From assembly GCF_015229955.1 (NCBI RefSeq), contig NZ_JAAKYZ010000002.1:62001-126000 (forward strand): 64,000 nucleotides of DNA. The letters run 5' to 3'. Position numbers and translations under genes: made by a program. A model generated the notes under the pieces. The model was given only the letters and a program-made list of their open reading frames with translations. It ran no database searches and had not been told where the DNA came from. Numbering within the stretch: position 1 is the stretch's first letter; every line of letters starts with the position of its first letter. Shown piece after piece: positions 1 through 9,153 of the stretch. Source of the DNA: Campylobacter concisus. Lineage in GTDB: Bacteria > Campylobacterota > Campylobacteria > Campylobacterales > Campylobacteraceae.

Positions 1-541
1 GCCATTTATCAGCGTTAGCGAGGAGTGCAAAAATAACTCAATCACGTGCATCTCGCCTACAAAGGCCTTTAATATCGCAGGACTTCAAAGCTCAGCCATC
101 GTCACACCAAATAAACAGATACGTGCCAGAATAAATGCGGCTGTAAATTATGATGAGATAGGTGAGGCAAACGCATTTGCAATAACTGCGACAATAGCGG
201 CATTTAACGATAGTCAAACATGGCTTGATGAGCTTAGGGAGTATCTCTTTGAAAACAAAAAAATCGTTATAAATTTTATAAAAGAGCAAAATTTACCAGT
301 AAAGCTTCTACCTTCAAATGCGACTTATCTTTTGTGGCTTGATTGCAGCGCGTTTTGCGAGGATTCGAGTGACTTTATGAATTTCTTGCGTGATAAAGCT
401 GGACTTTGGCTAAATGATGGCAATGCTTACAGAGGAGATAGATTTTTCCTCCGTATGAATATCGCAACCCAAAGAGTCAGAGTGCTTGAAGGGCTAAAAC
501 GCTTACAAAATGGCATAAATTTATACACTTCAAAAAGATAA
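1..541 (+). CDS. PatB/MalY-type C-S lyase (aminotransferase fold), 5'-truncated
   Basis: A PLP-dependent enzyme of aminotransferase fold class I, in the branch of PatB/MalY cystathionine beta-lyases that release H2S, ammonia and a keto acid from cystathionine or cysteine. The frame is open from the first base of the window (codons begin at 2), so the N-terminal half lies outside. The visible part holds the block SPTKAFNIAGLQ, whose Lys is the expected PLP Schiff-base residue, and a C-terminal RMNIA motif whose Arg should bind the substrate carboxylate. The ending is normal, with TAA at 539-541. Family assignment is firm; choice between C-S lyase and a biosynthetic aminotransferase is inference. 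Confidence 0.85.
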   Translation, partial: PFISVSEECKNNSITCISPTKAFNIAGLQSSAIVTPNKQIRARINAAVNYDEIGEANAFAITATIAAFNDSQTWLDELREYLFENKKIVINFIKEQNLPVKLLPSNATYLLWLDCSAFCEDSSDFMNFLRDKAGLWLNDGNAYRGDRFFLRMNIATQRVRVLEGLKRLQNGINLYTSKR

Positions 542-1024
542 ATTGAGTAAATTTGGCTGGGTGGCTTTGAAATTTAAGCTACCCTTGCCTAATTAATACA
601 GCTCGGGGCATTTTTGAAACAGTGAACATTGCCCCCCACCACCATTTTTTAACATCAAATCAAGTTTTGCTGATAAATTTAAAGGCAAGATGACCTACAC
701 TAGTTTTTATTTGGTTGCTTTAAATTTAAGTACAAAAACCGCCCAACCACAATGTAGCAGACCGATAAAAGCGAGCGTTTTATGCCTTTTTGAAGTGGTA
801 AATTCTATGCCCATAGCTTGTAAATTTAGCAGTGGCTTTAAAATTTTCAACAAAGTAGAAATTTGAAGTTGAGATAACTCACACTGGCTTTAAATTTAAG
901 AGAAATTTGTTTGCTAAAACAAAATCTTGAGCCATTTTTGAAGTTACACTTTCTTTTAAAACAAGGTAGTTCTTGCTGATAAATTTGATGACTTTAAAAA
1001 TTTAGATAAAAGTAGAAATTTAAA
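542..1024. other. Non-coding gap after the PatB-like gene
   Basis: No ORF with a credible start and ribosome site was seen in about 480 bases. There is a hairpin with arms 559-567 and 576-584 (GGGTGGCTT / AAGCTACCC, one G-U pair), possibly the PatB terminator although it has no clear T-run. A second GC-rich hairpin has arms 605-610 and 630-635. The rest is AT-rich with many AAATTTA words and may be decayed coding sequence. Confidence 0.5.
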
Positions 1025-1041
1025 GGCGGGAAAGCCCCGCC
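1025..1041 (-). terminator. Rho-independent terminator of sodB
   Basis: GGCGGG and CCCGCC arms (1025-1030, 1036-1041) lie just past the sodB stop. On the minus strand the hairpin is followed by TTTAAATTT. Confidence 0.85.
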
Positions 1042-1046
1042 AGATA

Positions 1047-1664
1047 TTATTTATGAAGCTCTTTTGTGTAAAACTCAACTGAGCCAAGACCCTCTTTTAG
1101 TGCCCACTCGTAAGCTTTGCTTATAAATTCCCAGTTTATGTTCTCATAAAAAGTCTCTAGGTATTTTGGGCGAGCGTTGAAGTTGTCGATGTAGTAAGCA
1201 TGCTCCCAAACATCAACGACTAGAAGTGGTACTTTGCCGTCGCTCACTGGAGTTTTTGCGTTGCTAGTTTGTATGATCTCTAGCTTTTTACTGCTTGGAT
1301 CAAATACAAGCCACGCCCAGCCTGAGCCAAAAAGCGTTGTAGCTGCTTTTAAAAATTCCTCTTTGAAATTTGCAAAATTTGCTTCGATCGCAGCTTTTAG
1401 CTCGCTTGACATCTTGCTTTTTTTAGCGATGCAGTCCCAGTAAAAGTCGTGGTTGTAAACTTGAGCAACGTTGTTATAAAGCCCACCTTCGCTATTTGTT
1501 AGAATTTCATAAAAAGATGCGTTAGCAAATTTTGTATCTTTTATAAGATTGTTTAAATTTGCTACGTAAGTTGCATGATGCTTGCCATAGTGGTATTCAC
1601 AGGTTTTTGCGCTAACTACTGCATTGCTATTTGCATCAAATGGAAGTTTTCTAAGTTCAAACAT
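1047..1664 (-). CDS. sodB: Iron superoxide dismutase SodB
   Basis: Converts superoxide to oxygen and hydrogen peroxide in the cytoplasm. It has 205 residues, about the usual length of the family. The four expected iron ligands are present: His25 in EYHYGKHH, His72 in AQVYNHDFYW, and Asp151 and His155 in DVWEHAYYID. Gln68 at the active-site position is typical of the Fe-type rather than the Mn-type. The gene is monocistronic, ending at a strong hairpin and preceded by an AT-rich gap shared with the divergent dctP. The start follows an AAGGAATT ribosome site on the minus strand. Confidence 0.97.
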   Translation of the reverse strand: MFELRKLPFDANSNAVVSAKTCEYHYGKHHATYVANLNNLIKDTKFANASFYEILTNSEGGLYNNVAQVYNHDFYWDCIAKKSKMSSELKAAIEANFANFKEEFLKAATTLFGSGWAWLVFDPSSKKLEIIQTSNAKTPVSDGKVPLLVVDVWEHAYYIDNFNARPKYLETFYENINWEFISKAYEWALKEGLGSVEFYTKELHK

Positions 1665-2107
1665 AATAATTCCTTAATAATAAAATTTGTTGTTTCGTAT
1701 TATAGCCATAAAAAATTAATAAATAAAAATCTTTTAAATTTAGCCGCAAAATATAGGCTAAATTTAAGCAAACCTAAACTTACATTTTTTGGCTGGCTTT
1801 TAAGCTTATGAAAAAGCAAACTTAGAGCAAAATATCCCGTGCATTTGGTTAAATAGATTCAAAAAATTTATTAAAAGTAAAAATAAAATAAATTTTATGT
1901 GTAAAAAAGTAACAAATATACTTTAAAAGTTTAGTTATAGAAAAATTATAAAAATTTTTTGAAAATATAAATTAGCTTTTAAAAGCATATTTGTTACTAA
2001 AATACACATATAAAAATAAACAACTGTGAATTTACGAAACAAAATTTCTAAATTTTTATTTTTGAAATTTATAATGCGTTTAACAAAACCATTACAAAGG
2101 ATAAAAG
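1665..2107. promoter_or_regulatory. AT-rich divergent promoter region between sodB and dctP
   Basis: A very AT-rich 440-base gap with no ORF. A TATAAT at 2070-2075 lies about 30 bases before dctP and is a plausible -10 element; epsilonproteobacterial promoters often lack a clear -35. AAGGAT just before 2108 is the dctP ribosome site. I see no clear operator. Confidence 0.45.
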
Positions 2108-3100
2108 ATGAAATTCTTACAAGCTTTACTTTTCACTTGTGCCATCAGTGGCTTAGCATTTGGTGCTGATAAGGTCTATACGATCAAATTTGCTCACGTT
2201 GTCGCAGCTTCTACGCCAAAGGGCAAGGCAGCTGACTTTTTTGCAAAGCGTGCTGAAGAGCTAAGTGGCGGCAAGATAAAAGTTCAAGTCTTCCCATCAG
2301 CGCAGCTACTTGATGACGATAGAGTTTTTGGTGCGCTAAAACTTGGCAACGTTCAAATGGCAGCTCCAAGTTTTTCTAAATTTACACCTATCGTGCCGCA
2401 GTTTCAGCTATTTGACCTGCCTTTCATCTTTAAAGATGCAGACCACCTTCACAAGGTTCAAGATGGCGCAGTTGGCGAGGAGCTAAAAGGCCTTGTGACT
2501 AAAAAAGGCTTTGTAGCGCTTGATTACTGGGATGCGGGATTTAAGCACTTTAGCTCGAGCAAAAAACCGATCCTTGTGCCAGAAGATGCAAAAGGACAAA
2601 AATTTAGAATTCAAAGCTCAAAAGTGCTTGAAGAGCAGATCAAAGCGATCGGTGGCAACCCACAAGTTCTGCCATTTTCAGAGGTTTATTCTGCGCTTCA
2701 ACAAGGCGTAGTTGATGCGACCGAAAACCCACTATCAAATTTCTATAACTCTAAATTTCACGAGGTTCAAAGCTCGCTTACGCTTTCACACCACGGATAT
2801 CTAGGCTATCTAGTCGTTATGAGTGATAAATTTTGGAACAAACTACCAGATGATCTAAAAGCAAATGTAAAACAAGCTCTAAGCGAGGCTACAGCTTACG
2901 AGAGAGAAGAGACAGCTAAAGAGGACGCTCATGTCATAGCCGAGCTTGAAAAATATATAGCAGAGACTAAAAAGCTAGAAATTTTCAAGATAGACGACGC
3001 ACAAAAAGCTGAGTGGGAGAAGACTATGCAGGCTATCTATCCTAAATTTTACGATGTCATCGGCAAAGAGCTTATAGAAAAAACAATCGAGACAAAATAA
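2108..3100 (+). CDS. dctP: TRAP transporter substrate-binding protein DctP
   Basis: Periplasmic solute receptor of a tripartite ATP-independent transporter, which captures C4-dicarboxylates or similar acids and delivers them to the DctQM membrane pair. It has 330 residues and a signal peptide ending near AFGAD. The mature part begins with the family block YTIKFAHVVAASTPKG. A later stretch, QLFDLPFIFKDADH, is also typical. AAGGAT gives the ribosome site. It heads a dctPQM operon, and its stop overlaps the dctQ start by one base (TAATG). The exact substrate cannot be read from sequence. Confidence 0.95.
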   Translation: MKFLQALLFTCAISGLAFGADKVYTIKFAHVVAASTPKGKAADFFAKRAEELSGGKIKVQVFPSAQLLDDDRVFGALKLGNVQMAAPSFSKFTPIVPQFQLFDLPFIFKDADHLHKVQDGAVGEELKGLVTKKGFVALDYWDAGFKHFSSSKKPILVPEDAKGQKFRIQSSKVLEEQIKAIGGNPQVLPFSEVYSALQQGVVDATENPLSNFYNSKFHEVQSSLTLSHHGYLGYLVVMSDKFWNKLPDDLKANVKQALSEATAYEREETAKEDAHVIAELEKYIAETKKLEIFKIDDAQKAEWEKTMQAIYPKFYDVIGKELIEKTIETK

Positions 3101-3642
3101 TGAAAAATTTCATTAACGCTCTTGATATATTGATAGTCTCGCTCAATAAGACTATCGCCGTTTTAGGGCTAGCTAGTGGAACGCTACTAGCCTTTGCTAA
3201 CGTCATGGCTAGATATTTTTTTGACAAAAGCTGGTCATGGGCGAGCGAGCTATCAAACTACTTATTTATATGGTCGGCGTTTTTTGCCGCAGCGTATGGC
3301 TTTAACAAGGGCATCCACGTGAGCGTAACTATCTTGGTGGAGAAATTTCCACCAGCGCTCGCGAAGGCATGCCTGCTCTTTTCGCACATCTTAACGACTG
3401 TCTTTTTGATATTTATCGCGGTTTATTCGGTGGATTATCTTAAAATTTTGCACGAGATCGAGCAGATGATAATAGACCTTGGCATACCTCAATGGGTCCC
3501 TATGCTAGTGCTTCCAATAGCCTTTGTCACAGCTAGCTACCGCTCGGCTGAAAAGGCTATCAAAGTAGCTCTAACTCCTGCAGCAAAGGTCGTAAGCAAC
3601 GAAGCGCACGAGCTAGCTCATGGTAGCGTAGTCAAAGACTAA
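3100..3642 (+). CDS. dctQ: TRAP transporter small membrane subunit DctQ
   Basis: Small four-helix membrane subunit linking the substrate receptor to the large permease. It has 180 residues with hydrophobic segments near residues 17-35, 50-67, 90-110 and 130-148. The region around SWSWASELSNYLFIWSAFFAAA matches the conserved DctQ core. The gene overlaps the dctP stop by one base and sits 11 bases before dctM, so the three are co-translated. Confidence 0.93.
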   Translation: MKNFINALDILIVSLNKTIAVLGLASGTLLAFANVMARYFFDKSWSWASELSNYLFIWSAFFAAAYGFNKGIHVSVTILVEKFPPALAKACLLFSHILTTVFLIFIAVYSVDYLKILHEIEQMIIDLGIPQWVPMLVLPIAFVTASYRSAEKAIKVALTPAAKVVSNEAHELAHGSVVKD

Positions 3643-3653
3643 GGAGAAAAAAG

Positions 3654-4937
3654 ATGACAATAGCATTTTTATTTATCCTGCTTTTTGCACTTATGCTAAT
3701 AGGCGTGCCAGTCGCGGTTTCGCTAGGCACAAGCACCGTTTTAACGATGATATTTTTTACAGATATCGACATCGCTACGATCCCGCAGCTCATATTTGAT
3801 GGTATCAATAAATTTTCGCTAATGGCGATCCCGATGTTTATCTTGGCTGGAAATTTACTAAGCAAAGGCGGCTCAGCAAGGCGTATCATCGACTTTGCAA
3901 AGTCTATGGTTGGGCACTTGCCAGGCGGCTTGCCTATGAGTGCGATATTTGCCTGCATAATCTTTGCAGCGGTCTCTGGAAGCTCACCTGCAACGGTTGT
4001 GGCTATTGGTTCAATTATGTTTGCAGCGATAAAAGAGGCTGGCTATCCAAAAGAGTACGCAGTGGGCGGCATAACTACGGCTGGCTCGCTTGGAATTTTG
4101 ATCCCACCTTCGGTTGTTATGATAGTTTATGGCGTAACTGCTGAGGTTAGTATCGGTAAGCTCTTTATGGCGGGCGTCGTGCCAGGTCTTATGCTTGGTG
4201 CTTTTATGTTAGTTCAAACTTATGTCGGAGCAAAAAAGCTTGGATTTAAAGCGACTAAGGCTGAGCCACTTAAAGCAAGAGTGCAGAAATTTGCAAAAGC
4301 ATTTTGGGCTTTACTAATCGTCGTTGTGGTTATTGGCGGAATTTATGGAGGCATATTCACTCCGACTGAAGCTGCTGCGGCAAGTGCGGTCTATGCGCTA
4401 TTTATCTCGCTTTTTATCTATAGAGATATAAAGATAAAAGATCTTTGGGATATCTGCCTAGACTCAGCCCTTACAACAGCTATGATATTTTTCATCATCG
4501 CAAACGCCGTTGTTTTTGCATATTTGCTAACTAGCGAGCAGATCCCTCAAGCGATCGCTTCTATGATACTTGATGCAAATATCGGCATGATAGGGTTCTT
4601 GATATTTGTAAATATCTTGCTCTTTATCATGGGTCAGTTTATGGAGCCTTCAAGCGTTATCATGATCATGGTGCCGCTCTTGCTTCCGATAGCTACGCAA
4701 CTAGGCGTTGATCCTATTCACTTTGGTATCATCTTGGTTGTAAATATGGAGATAGGTATGGTCACTCCGCCTGTTGGACTAAATTTATTTGTCGCAAGCG
4801 GTCTTACAAATATGAACTTAAAAGAGGTCATTGTGGCGTGCTTGCCATGGACGCTAACCTTGTTCTTTGGCCTTATCTTGGTTACTTATATACCGCAAAT
4901 TTCACTTTGGCTACCAAACATAATGTATGGACATTAA
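3654..4937 (+). CDS. dctM: TRAP transporter large permease DctM
   Basis: The ion-coupled permease of the system, with 427 residues and about a dozen hydrophobic helices. Family motifs are clear: VPVAVSLG near the N-terminus, FAAVSGSSPATVVAIGS in the first repeat and EIGMVTPPVGLNLFVASG in the second. It has a strong AAGGAG ribosome site. It is the last gene of dctPQM and ends at a bidirectional hairpin shared with the convergent diguanylate cyclase gene. Confidence 0.96.
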   Translation: MTIAFLFILLFALMLIGVPVAVSLGTSTVLTMIFFTDIDIATIPQLIFDGINKFSLMAIPMFILAGNLLSKGGSARRIIDFAKSMVGHLPGGLPMSAIFACIIFAAVSGSSPATVVAIGSIMFAAIKEAGYPKEYAVGGITTAGSLGILIPPSVVMIVYGVTAEVSIGKLFMAGVVPGLMLGAFMLVQTYVGAKKLGFKATKAEPLKARVQKFAKAFWALLIVVVVIGGIYGGIFTPTEAAAASAVYALFISLFIYRDIKIKDLWDICLDSALTTAMIFFIIANAVVFAYLLTSEQIPQAIASMILDANIGMIGFLIFVNILLFIMGQFMEPSSVIMIMVPLLLPIATQLGVDPIHFGIILVVNMEIGMVTPPVGLNLFVASGLTNMNLKEVIVACLPWTLTLFFGLILVTYIPQISLWLPNIMYGH

Positions 4938-4964
4938 AATTTAGAGGCTTAGGCCTCTAAATTT
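4937..4964. terminator. Bidirectional terminator between dctM and GGDEF gene
   Basis: Perfect 12-bp arms at 4937-4948 (AAATTTAGAGGC) and 4953-4964 (GCCTCTAAATTT) span the junction of the two convergent genes and overlap both stop codons. Confidence 0.85.
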
Positions 4965-6015
4965 ATCCTTTTGGATCGTAATCCGCACTCATAACGATAT
5001 TTTTACCATTTCTCTTACCGACATAAAGTAACTCGTCAGCTTGCTTGATCATTTTTTCTATACTAAACTCACCTGCGCCATCATGTGCAACAACTCCAAA
5101 TGTCATAGTTGCATTTATTTTTATATTTTCAAACTCAACTATGTTTTTATTAAGAGTCTCTCTTACGCGCTCTACGATACTTACAGCTACATCTTTTTTT
5201 ACACCCAAGACGACTGCTAAAAATTCTTCTCCGCCAAATCTAGCTACTCTATCTTTATCTCTAAATGTATTTTTAAATATGCCTGATAAGCTTTTTAAAA
5301 CAGCATCTCCTGCGCCGTGTCCATAGGTATCATTTATCTTTTTAAAGTTATCAATATCGCACATAACGATAGCAAAGTCCCTATTTTTATAAAGATCGTT
5401 TTGACTTAAAATTTTCTGCATCGAAGTACGATTTAAAAGTCCTGTTAATGGATCGTGATTTAAGATATTTTCAGCCATCTCTTTTTCCTCTAAGATGCTT
5501 AAAAATATAAATAAATTTGAGCTTTCCAAAAGGTACGAAACGATAACCGAAAATACGCAAACCATACTTAAGTTAAAAACAAAAAGTAGATCTTTAAAGC
5601 CGTCAAAATCTTTTACAGGCTGGCCATCTAAATATATATAGCAGACTATGGATAAAATTATTTGCGTTGCAACTATTATGTAGTTAAAAAATTTATAGGT
5701 AAATGACGTAAAAAATAGTATTAGCGACGATGCTAAAAACAATAACCCAAATCCGTATCCCCATCCAAGTGTCAGCATACAAACTAATGCATGAAATAAA
5801 ATTTCAAGCTGGACTATTACCATTGTTATCTTGTTATTTTCAGGGCTATCATAAATAAGCCTTAAAAGAAAAAGATAGGTTGCTACTGAAAATACATTCG
5901 TAACTGCTAGAATTTCTTCTTTCATAAATAAAAAGATAAAAAAATAACAGACATGAGTTAATAATATTGAAAATATGATAATTTTTTGAGCCGTATAGAG
6001 TGAAATTCTACGCAT
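4963..6015 (-). CDS. Membrane diguanylate cyclase (GGDEF domain)
   Basis: Makes cyclic di-GMP from two GTP. The N-terminal half (about residues 10-170) has several transmembrane helices and no recognisable periplasmic domain. The C-terminal GGDEF domain carries an intact GGEEF catalytic loop. Five residues upstream lies RDKD, a good RxxD product-inhibition site, so the enzyme should be active and feedback-controlled. Its start overlaps the end of the next upstream GGDEF gene by 8 bases, so the two form a coupled pair. Length is 350 residues. Confidence 0.93.
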   Translation of the reverse strand: MRRISLYTAQKIIIFSILLTHVCYFFIFLFMKEEILAVTNVFSVATYLFLLRLIYDSPENNKITMVIVQLEILFHALVCMLTLGWGYGFGLLFLASSLILFFTSFTYKFFNYIIVATQIILSIVCYIYLDGQPVKDFDGFKDLLFVFNLSMVCVFSVIVSYLLESSNLFIFLSILEEKEMAENILNHDPLTGLLNRTSMQKILSQNDLYKNRDFAIVMCDIDNFKKINDTYGHGAGDAVLKSLSGIFKNTFRDKDRVARFGGEEFLAVVLGVKKDVAVSIVERVRETLNKNIVEFENIKINATMTFGVVAHDGAGEFSIEKMIKQADELLYVGKRNGKNIVMSADYDPKG

Positions 6016-7087
6016 CCGAGCCCTTTTTTAAAATTTCTAATTCGATGCGGTCTTTGCCATTTTGCTTGCCTTCGTAAAGCAGCTTATCTACTAAAGTTAT
6101 GGCTTGCTCAAAATCCACCTCAATACCATTTGCACATATTAGCATGCCAAAGGTCATAGTAACTGGAGTTTTATCTGGAAGTTTTGCGTTGTTTATCTGT
6201 TTTTTAAGTCTTTTGCTCACTTCGTGGATAAATTCTATCTTTGTATCGGGCAAGATTATCAAAAATTCTTCTCCGCCCCAGCGGCAAACATAGTCTTTAC
6301 CTCTAAATGATTTCTTCAAAGCACTGGCTACATCTTTTAAGACCTCATCGCCACAGTCATGCCCATATGTATCGTTTATTTTTTTAAAATTATCAATATC
6401 ACCTAGCATTATGACTAAATTTGTATTACCACTTCTTTCCTTATTAGCAACTAGTTCAAATCTTAAAGTTTTTTCTATTATTCTTCTATTTAAAAGCCCC
6501 GTTAAAAAATCATGCTTTGAGTCCTTTTCAAGCTCTTCCGTCTCTTTTCTTATTTGCTGATATCCACTAGAAGTGATGATATCTGCAAACATTGAAAGTC
6601 TTAAAACAATAAAAAAAGCAAAAACAATACTGCATATAACTATCGCCCCTCGTATAGCCGATGGGATCAGCGGTGCCTCATCTTTGTGAATAAAATAAAG
6701 AAGTATAAGCAAGATTAATTCTAAAAATGCCATTATATAAGTAAGACTCTTTGAATCAAACGCTAGGAAGTAGTTTATAAAAATTACACCAACGAGTATT
6801 ATCCAAATTCCAGTATTCCAACCCATAGTAGTAACAATAATAGTAACAAGTAATATGATATTTAGGTGAAATGCAAGAGATATTAATACTCTATATTTTA
6901 TGTCAAATTTTATTCTAAGCAATATACCAGCTGCTATAAATAATAAGCACATAAAAAGTAGTGGTGTAGCTATGATCATAAAAAGCAACAAAGATAGTGC
7001 ATTTGCAGCTATCATAACGTCTAATATCGTTTTATAGATATCATCGATCGCTTTATAACTACTTTGATCTACAAAATCGTGTGTCAA
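6008..7087 (-). CDS. Membrane diguanylate cyclase (GGDEF domain), paralogue
   Basis: Second cyclic di-GMP synthase, 359 residues, of the same architecture: about six N-terminal membrane helices, a short linker and a GGDEF domain with intact RWGGEEF. An RGKD inhibition site lies five residues before it. The start is TTG, chosen because a GGGAG ribosome site lies six bases upstream and no ATG fits. It is translated just before its paralogue. The pair looks like an old tandem duplication with diverged sensor halves. Confidence 0.92.
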   Translation of the reverse strand: MTHDFVDQSSYKAIDDIYKTILDVMIAANALSLLLFMIIATPLLFMCLLFIAAGILLRIKFDIKYRVLISLAFHLNIILLVTIIVTTMGWNTGIWIILVGVIFINYFLAFDSKSLTYIMAFLELILLILLYFIHKDEAPLIPSAIRGAIVICSIVFAFFIVLRLSMFADIITSSGYQQIRKETEELEKDSKHDFLTGLLNRRIIEKTLRFELVANKERSGNTNLVIMLGDIDNFKKINDTYGHDCGDEVLKDVASALKKSFRGKDYVCRWGGEEFLIILPDTKIEFIHEVSKRLKKQINNAKLPDKTPVTMTFGMLICANGIEVDFEQAITLVDKLLYEGKQNGKDRIELEILKKGSDA

Positions 7088-7133
7088 ACAAAACTCCCTG
7101 TAAATTTATTCCATTAAATTTCATTAAGTATTT

Positions 7134-7292
7134 TTAATAAGAGTCGTAACTATCCTCATCCTCGTCACTATCTTCGTAGTTGTAGTCATTTTCATCGTAA
7201 TTATAGTCATAACTATCGCTACTATCGTCCTCATCGTCATTAAATTCAGAGTAGTCTTCTTCTACTTCTTCATAGTCAAAATCATCACTCAT
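7134..7292 (-). CDS. Small Asp/Glu/Tyr-rich acidic protein
   Basis: A 52-residue protein consisting almost wholly of Asp, Glu, Tyr, Ser and Asn, with repeated SYDYNYDE and DYNYEDSDED units. I do not recognise a family. The start at 7292 is preferred over an upstream codon at 7328 because AAGGAG lies just before it and because the longer form would overlap the MscS gene. It follows the MscS gene by ten bases and is probably co-transcribed. Low complexity and negative charge suggest metal or cation binding, or a disordered tail, but function is unknown. Confidence 0.75.
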   Translation of the reverse strand: MSDDFDYEEVEEDYSEFNDDEDDSSDSYDYNYDENDYNYEDSDEDEDSYDSY

Positions 7293-7302
7293 TGTTTTCT
7301 CC

Positions 7303-9153
7303 TTAAATTTTATCTTTGATACTTTCAATATACAAGCTTTGGCTTGGGAATGCGAAATTTAGACCATTTTGCTTTAAAATATCCATAATCTTTAGCATTA
7401 CATCTTGTTTGACATCTAGAAATTCTCCCCAAACGATAGTCTTTGCAAAACAATAAACTAAGATATTTATCGAGCTATCTGCAAAATCATCAACCACGAC
7501 AAATAAATTTGATTTATATCCAGCATAATCATCAACCGAAACTATACTTTGTCTATATTTTAGCCCTTTTTTCTTTGCTGTTATATCCTCACTTTTGGCA
7601 ATATCTGGATGATTTATCAACATAGTTTTTATGTCATCTACACATTTTTTAATCTCATCAGTTGTCGCTCCATACTCAATGCCAATTAGCATTCTAATAC
7701 GTCTACCAACTTTTCTTCTACTCCAGTTTCTAACAGGATCACTTGCTAGTTTTGAGTTTGGCACAAAGATTAAAGCATTATCAAAACTTCTGATAGTCGT
7801 CTTTCTAAAGCCAACCTCAACGACAGTACCTTCTATATCACCACAAACTATCCAATCACCTTGCGAAAATGAATTATCAAAAAGCATCATAACAGAAGCA
7901 AAGAAGTTTGCGATGATATCTTTTGCCGCAAAAGCAACAGCAAGACCACCGATACCAAGTGAAGCTATGAGCGCTGATATATCAAAGCCAAGCTTTTGAA
8001 GAATTAGTAAAAGTGCGATTATTAATACAATTACATAGACTACTTTTAAAACTAAATTTACGACCTCTTTTCGTCTACTCTTTTGTGCGATTTTATCGAT
8101 TATTACTATGCCATAACCATTTAGGATAGTTAAAACAAGCCATGAAAATGCGACTATATAGACGATCGAGAATATATTTGCTAGAGTTAGTGGCACTGGC
8201 ACTGGATAAAAGCCAACACCGATACAAATATTTAGCGCATAAATGATAAGAAGTGCAGAGATAGGCTTTTTAACGATATCTACTATCTGATCCTTTGCCT
8301 CCTTTACGCCTTCGCCTGATGCAATGAGTGACATAAGCCAGTATGTGAGTTTGGCAAGAATTCTTGTAAGTGAGACAAAAAATAAAAATACTACGATTAT
8401 AACTACGATCTTACCAACGTTAAATTTTGTCGAATTTATAGAAGTTAGCTTATTTATATATTCGACCGTATCGACTAAATTTAGCTCTGATAAGATCATG
8501 CTTGAGCTTAGAAGATCGGCATTGTTTTTAAGATAGATTAAAATTTCCTCATCAGTCTCTTTTTTTAAATCAAGCTCGGCAAATGCGTTATCGTAAGAGC
8601 TTGAAGTCTCATTTAGAGAATCTTTTAGCTCTTTTATACTGACGTAAGAATTTGTTTGTAAATTTAAAAGTCCGTTATCTATCACCTCTTTTATAGAGTT
8701 TGCTTTAGCGCCTTTTTTAAATATTTCTTCAAGATTAATTAAAGCTGAGAAATATGCATAATCTATCTTCATTTTCTCAAGCTCAATAGCACTTTGAACG
8801 TAAGCATCTTTGTTTAATTGCTTCTCTAATTTAGCTACTTTTTTTTCTAAATTATTTTTTTGCAAAATAAATTTATCAATATCGTTTTGAGTTACTTCAA
8901 TCTGCATAACATATAGTGGAATTTTTTCCAAAAGGTCATTTTTTTTCTTTTGAAGTCCAGCTAAATTTGAATTATCAGCTTTTGTTGAGTTTGTATCTTT
9001 TTGCTGTGCTTTTATGATTTGGATTTGATTATTTAAAGTTAAAATTTGATTTGTTAGGCTTAGTATATTTTCTTCTTGAGTTTTATTATTTTCAGCACCA
9101 AAAAGCATTATAAATGAGAGCAAGACGATTGTTAAAATTTTACGCATTTTCAC
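7303..9153 (-). CDS. MscS-family mechanosensitive channel
   Basis: Small-conductance mechanosensitive channel, 616 residues, larger than E. coli MscS because of an N-terminal extension. Order of parts: signal peptide (about 1-19, ending LFGAENN), a long periplasmic coiled coil (about 25-215), several transmembrane helices, then the pore helix and beta domain of the family with ALIASLGIGGLAVAFAAKD and the motif FDNSFSQGDWI. It should vent solutes on hypo-osmotic shock. The start overlaps the end of the carbonic anhydrase gene by 14 bases, and an acidic mini-gene follows. Length and extension resemble the YnaI/YbdG or MscK-like branches, which I cannot separate here. Confidence 0.93.
   Translation of the reverse strand: MKMRKILTIVLLSFIMLFGAENNKTQEENILSLTNQILTLNNQIQIIKAQQKDTNSTKADNSNLAGLQKKKNDLLEKIPLYVMQIEVTQNDIDKFILQKNNLEKKVAKLEKQLNKDAYVQSAIELEKMKIDYAYFSALINLEEIFKKGAKANSIKEVIDNGLLNLQTNSYVSIKELKDSLNETSSSYDNAFAELDLKKETDEEILIYLKNNADLLSSSMILSELNLVDTVEYINKLTSINSTKFNVGKIVVIIVVFLFFVSLTRILAKLTYWLMSLIASGEGVKEAKDQIVDIVKKPISALLIIYALNICIGVGFYPVPVPLTLANIFSIVYIVAFSWLVLTILNGYGIVIIDKIAQKSRRKEVVNLVLKVVYVIVLIIALLLILQKLGFDISALIASLGIGGLAVAFAAKDIIANFFASVMMLFDNSFSQGDWIVCGDIEGTVVEVGFRKTTIRSFDNALIFVPNSKLASDPVRNWSRRKVGRRIRMLIGIEYGATTDEIKKCVDDIKTMLINHPDIAKSEDITAKKKGLKYRQSIVSVDDYAGYKSNLFVVVDDFADSSINILVYCFAKTIVWGEFLDVKQDVMLKIMDILKQNGLNFAFPSQSLYIESIKDKI

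Noticed and set aside
605-635. A small RNA gene in the gap after the PatB-like gene
   Set aside because: The GGGGCA/TGCCCC hairpin has no T-run and no clear promoter before it.
7631-7999. A 122-codon plus-strand ORF opposite the MscS gene
   Set aside because: Shadow of the well-supported MscS reading frame; no ribosome site and no recognisable motif.
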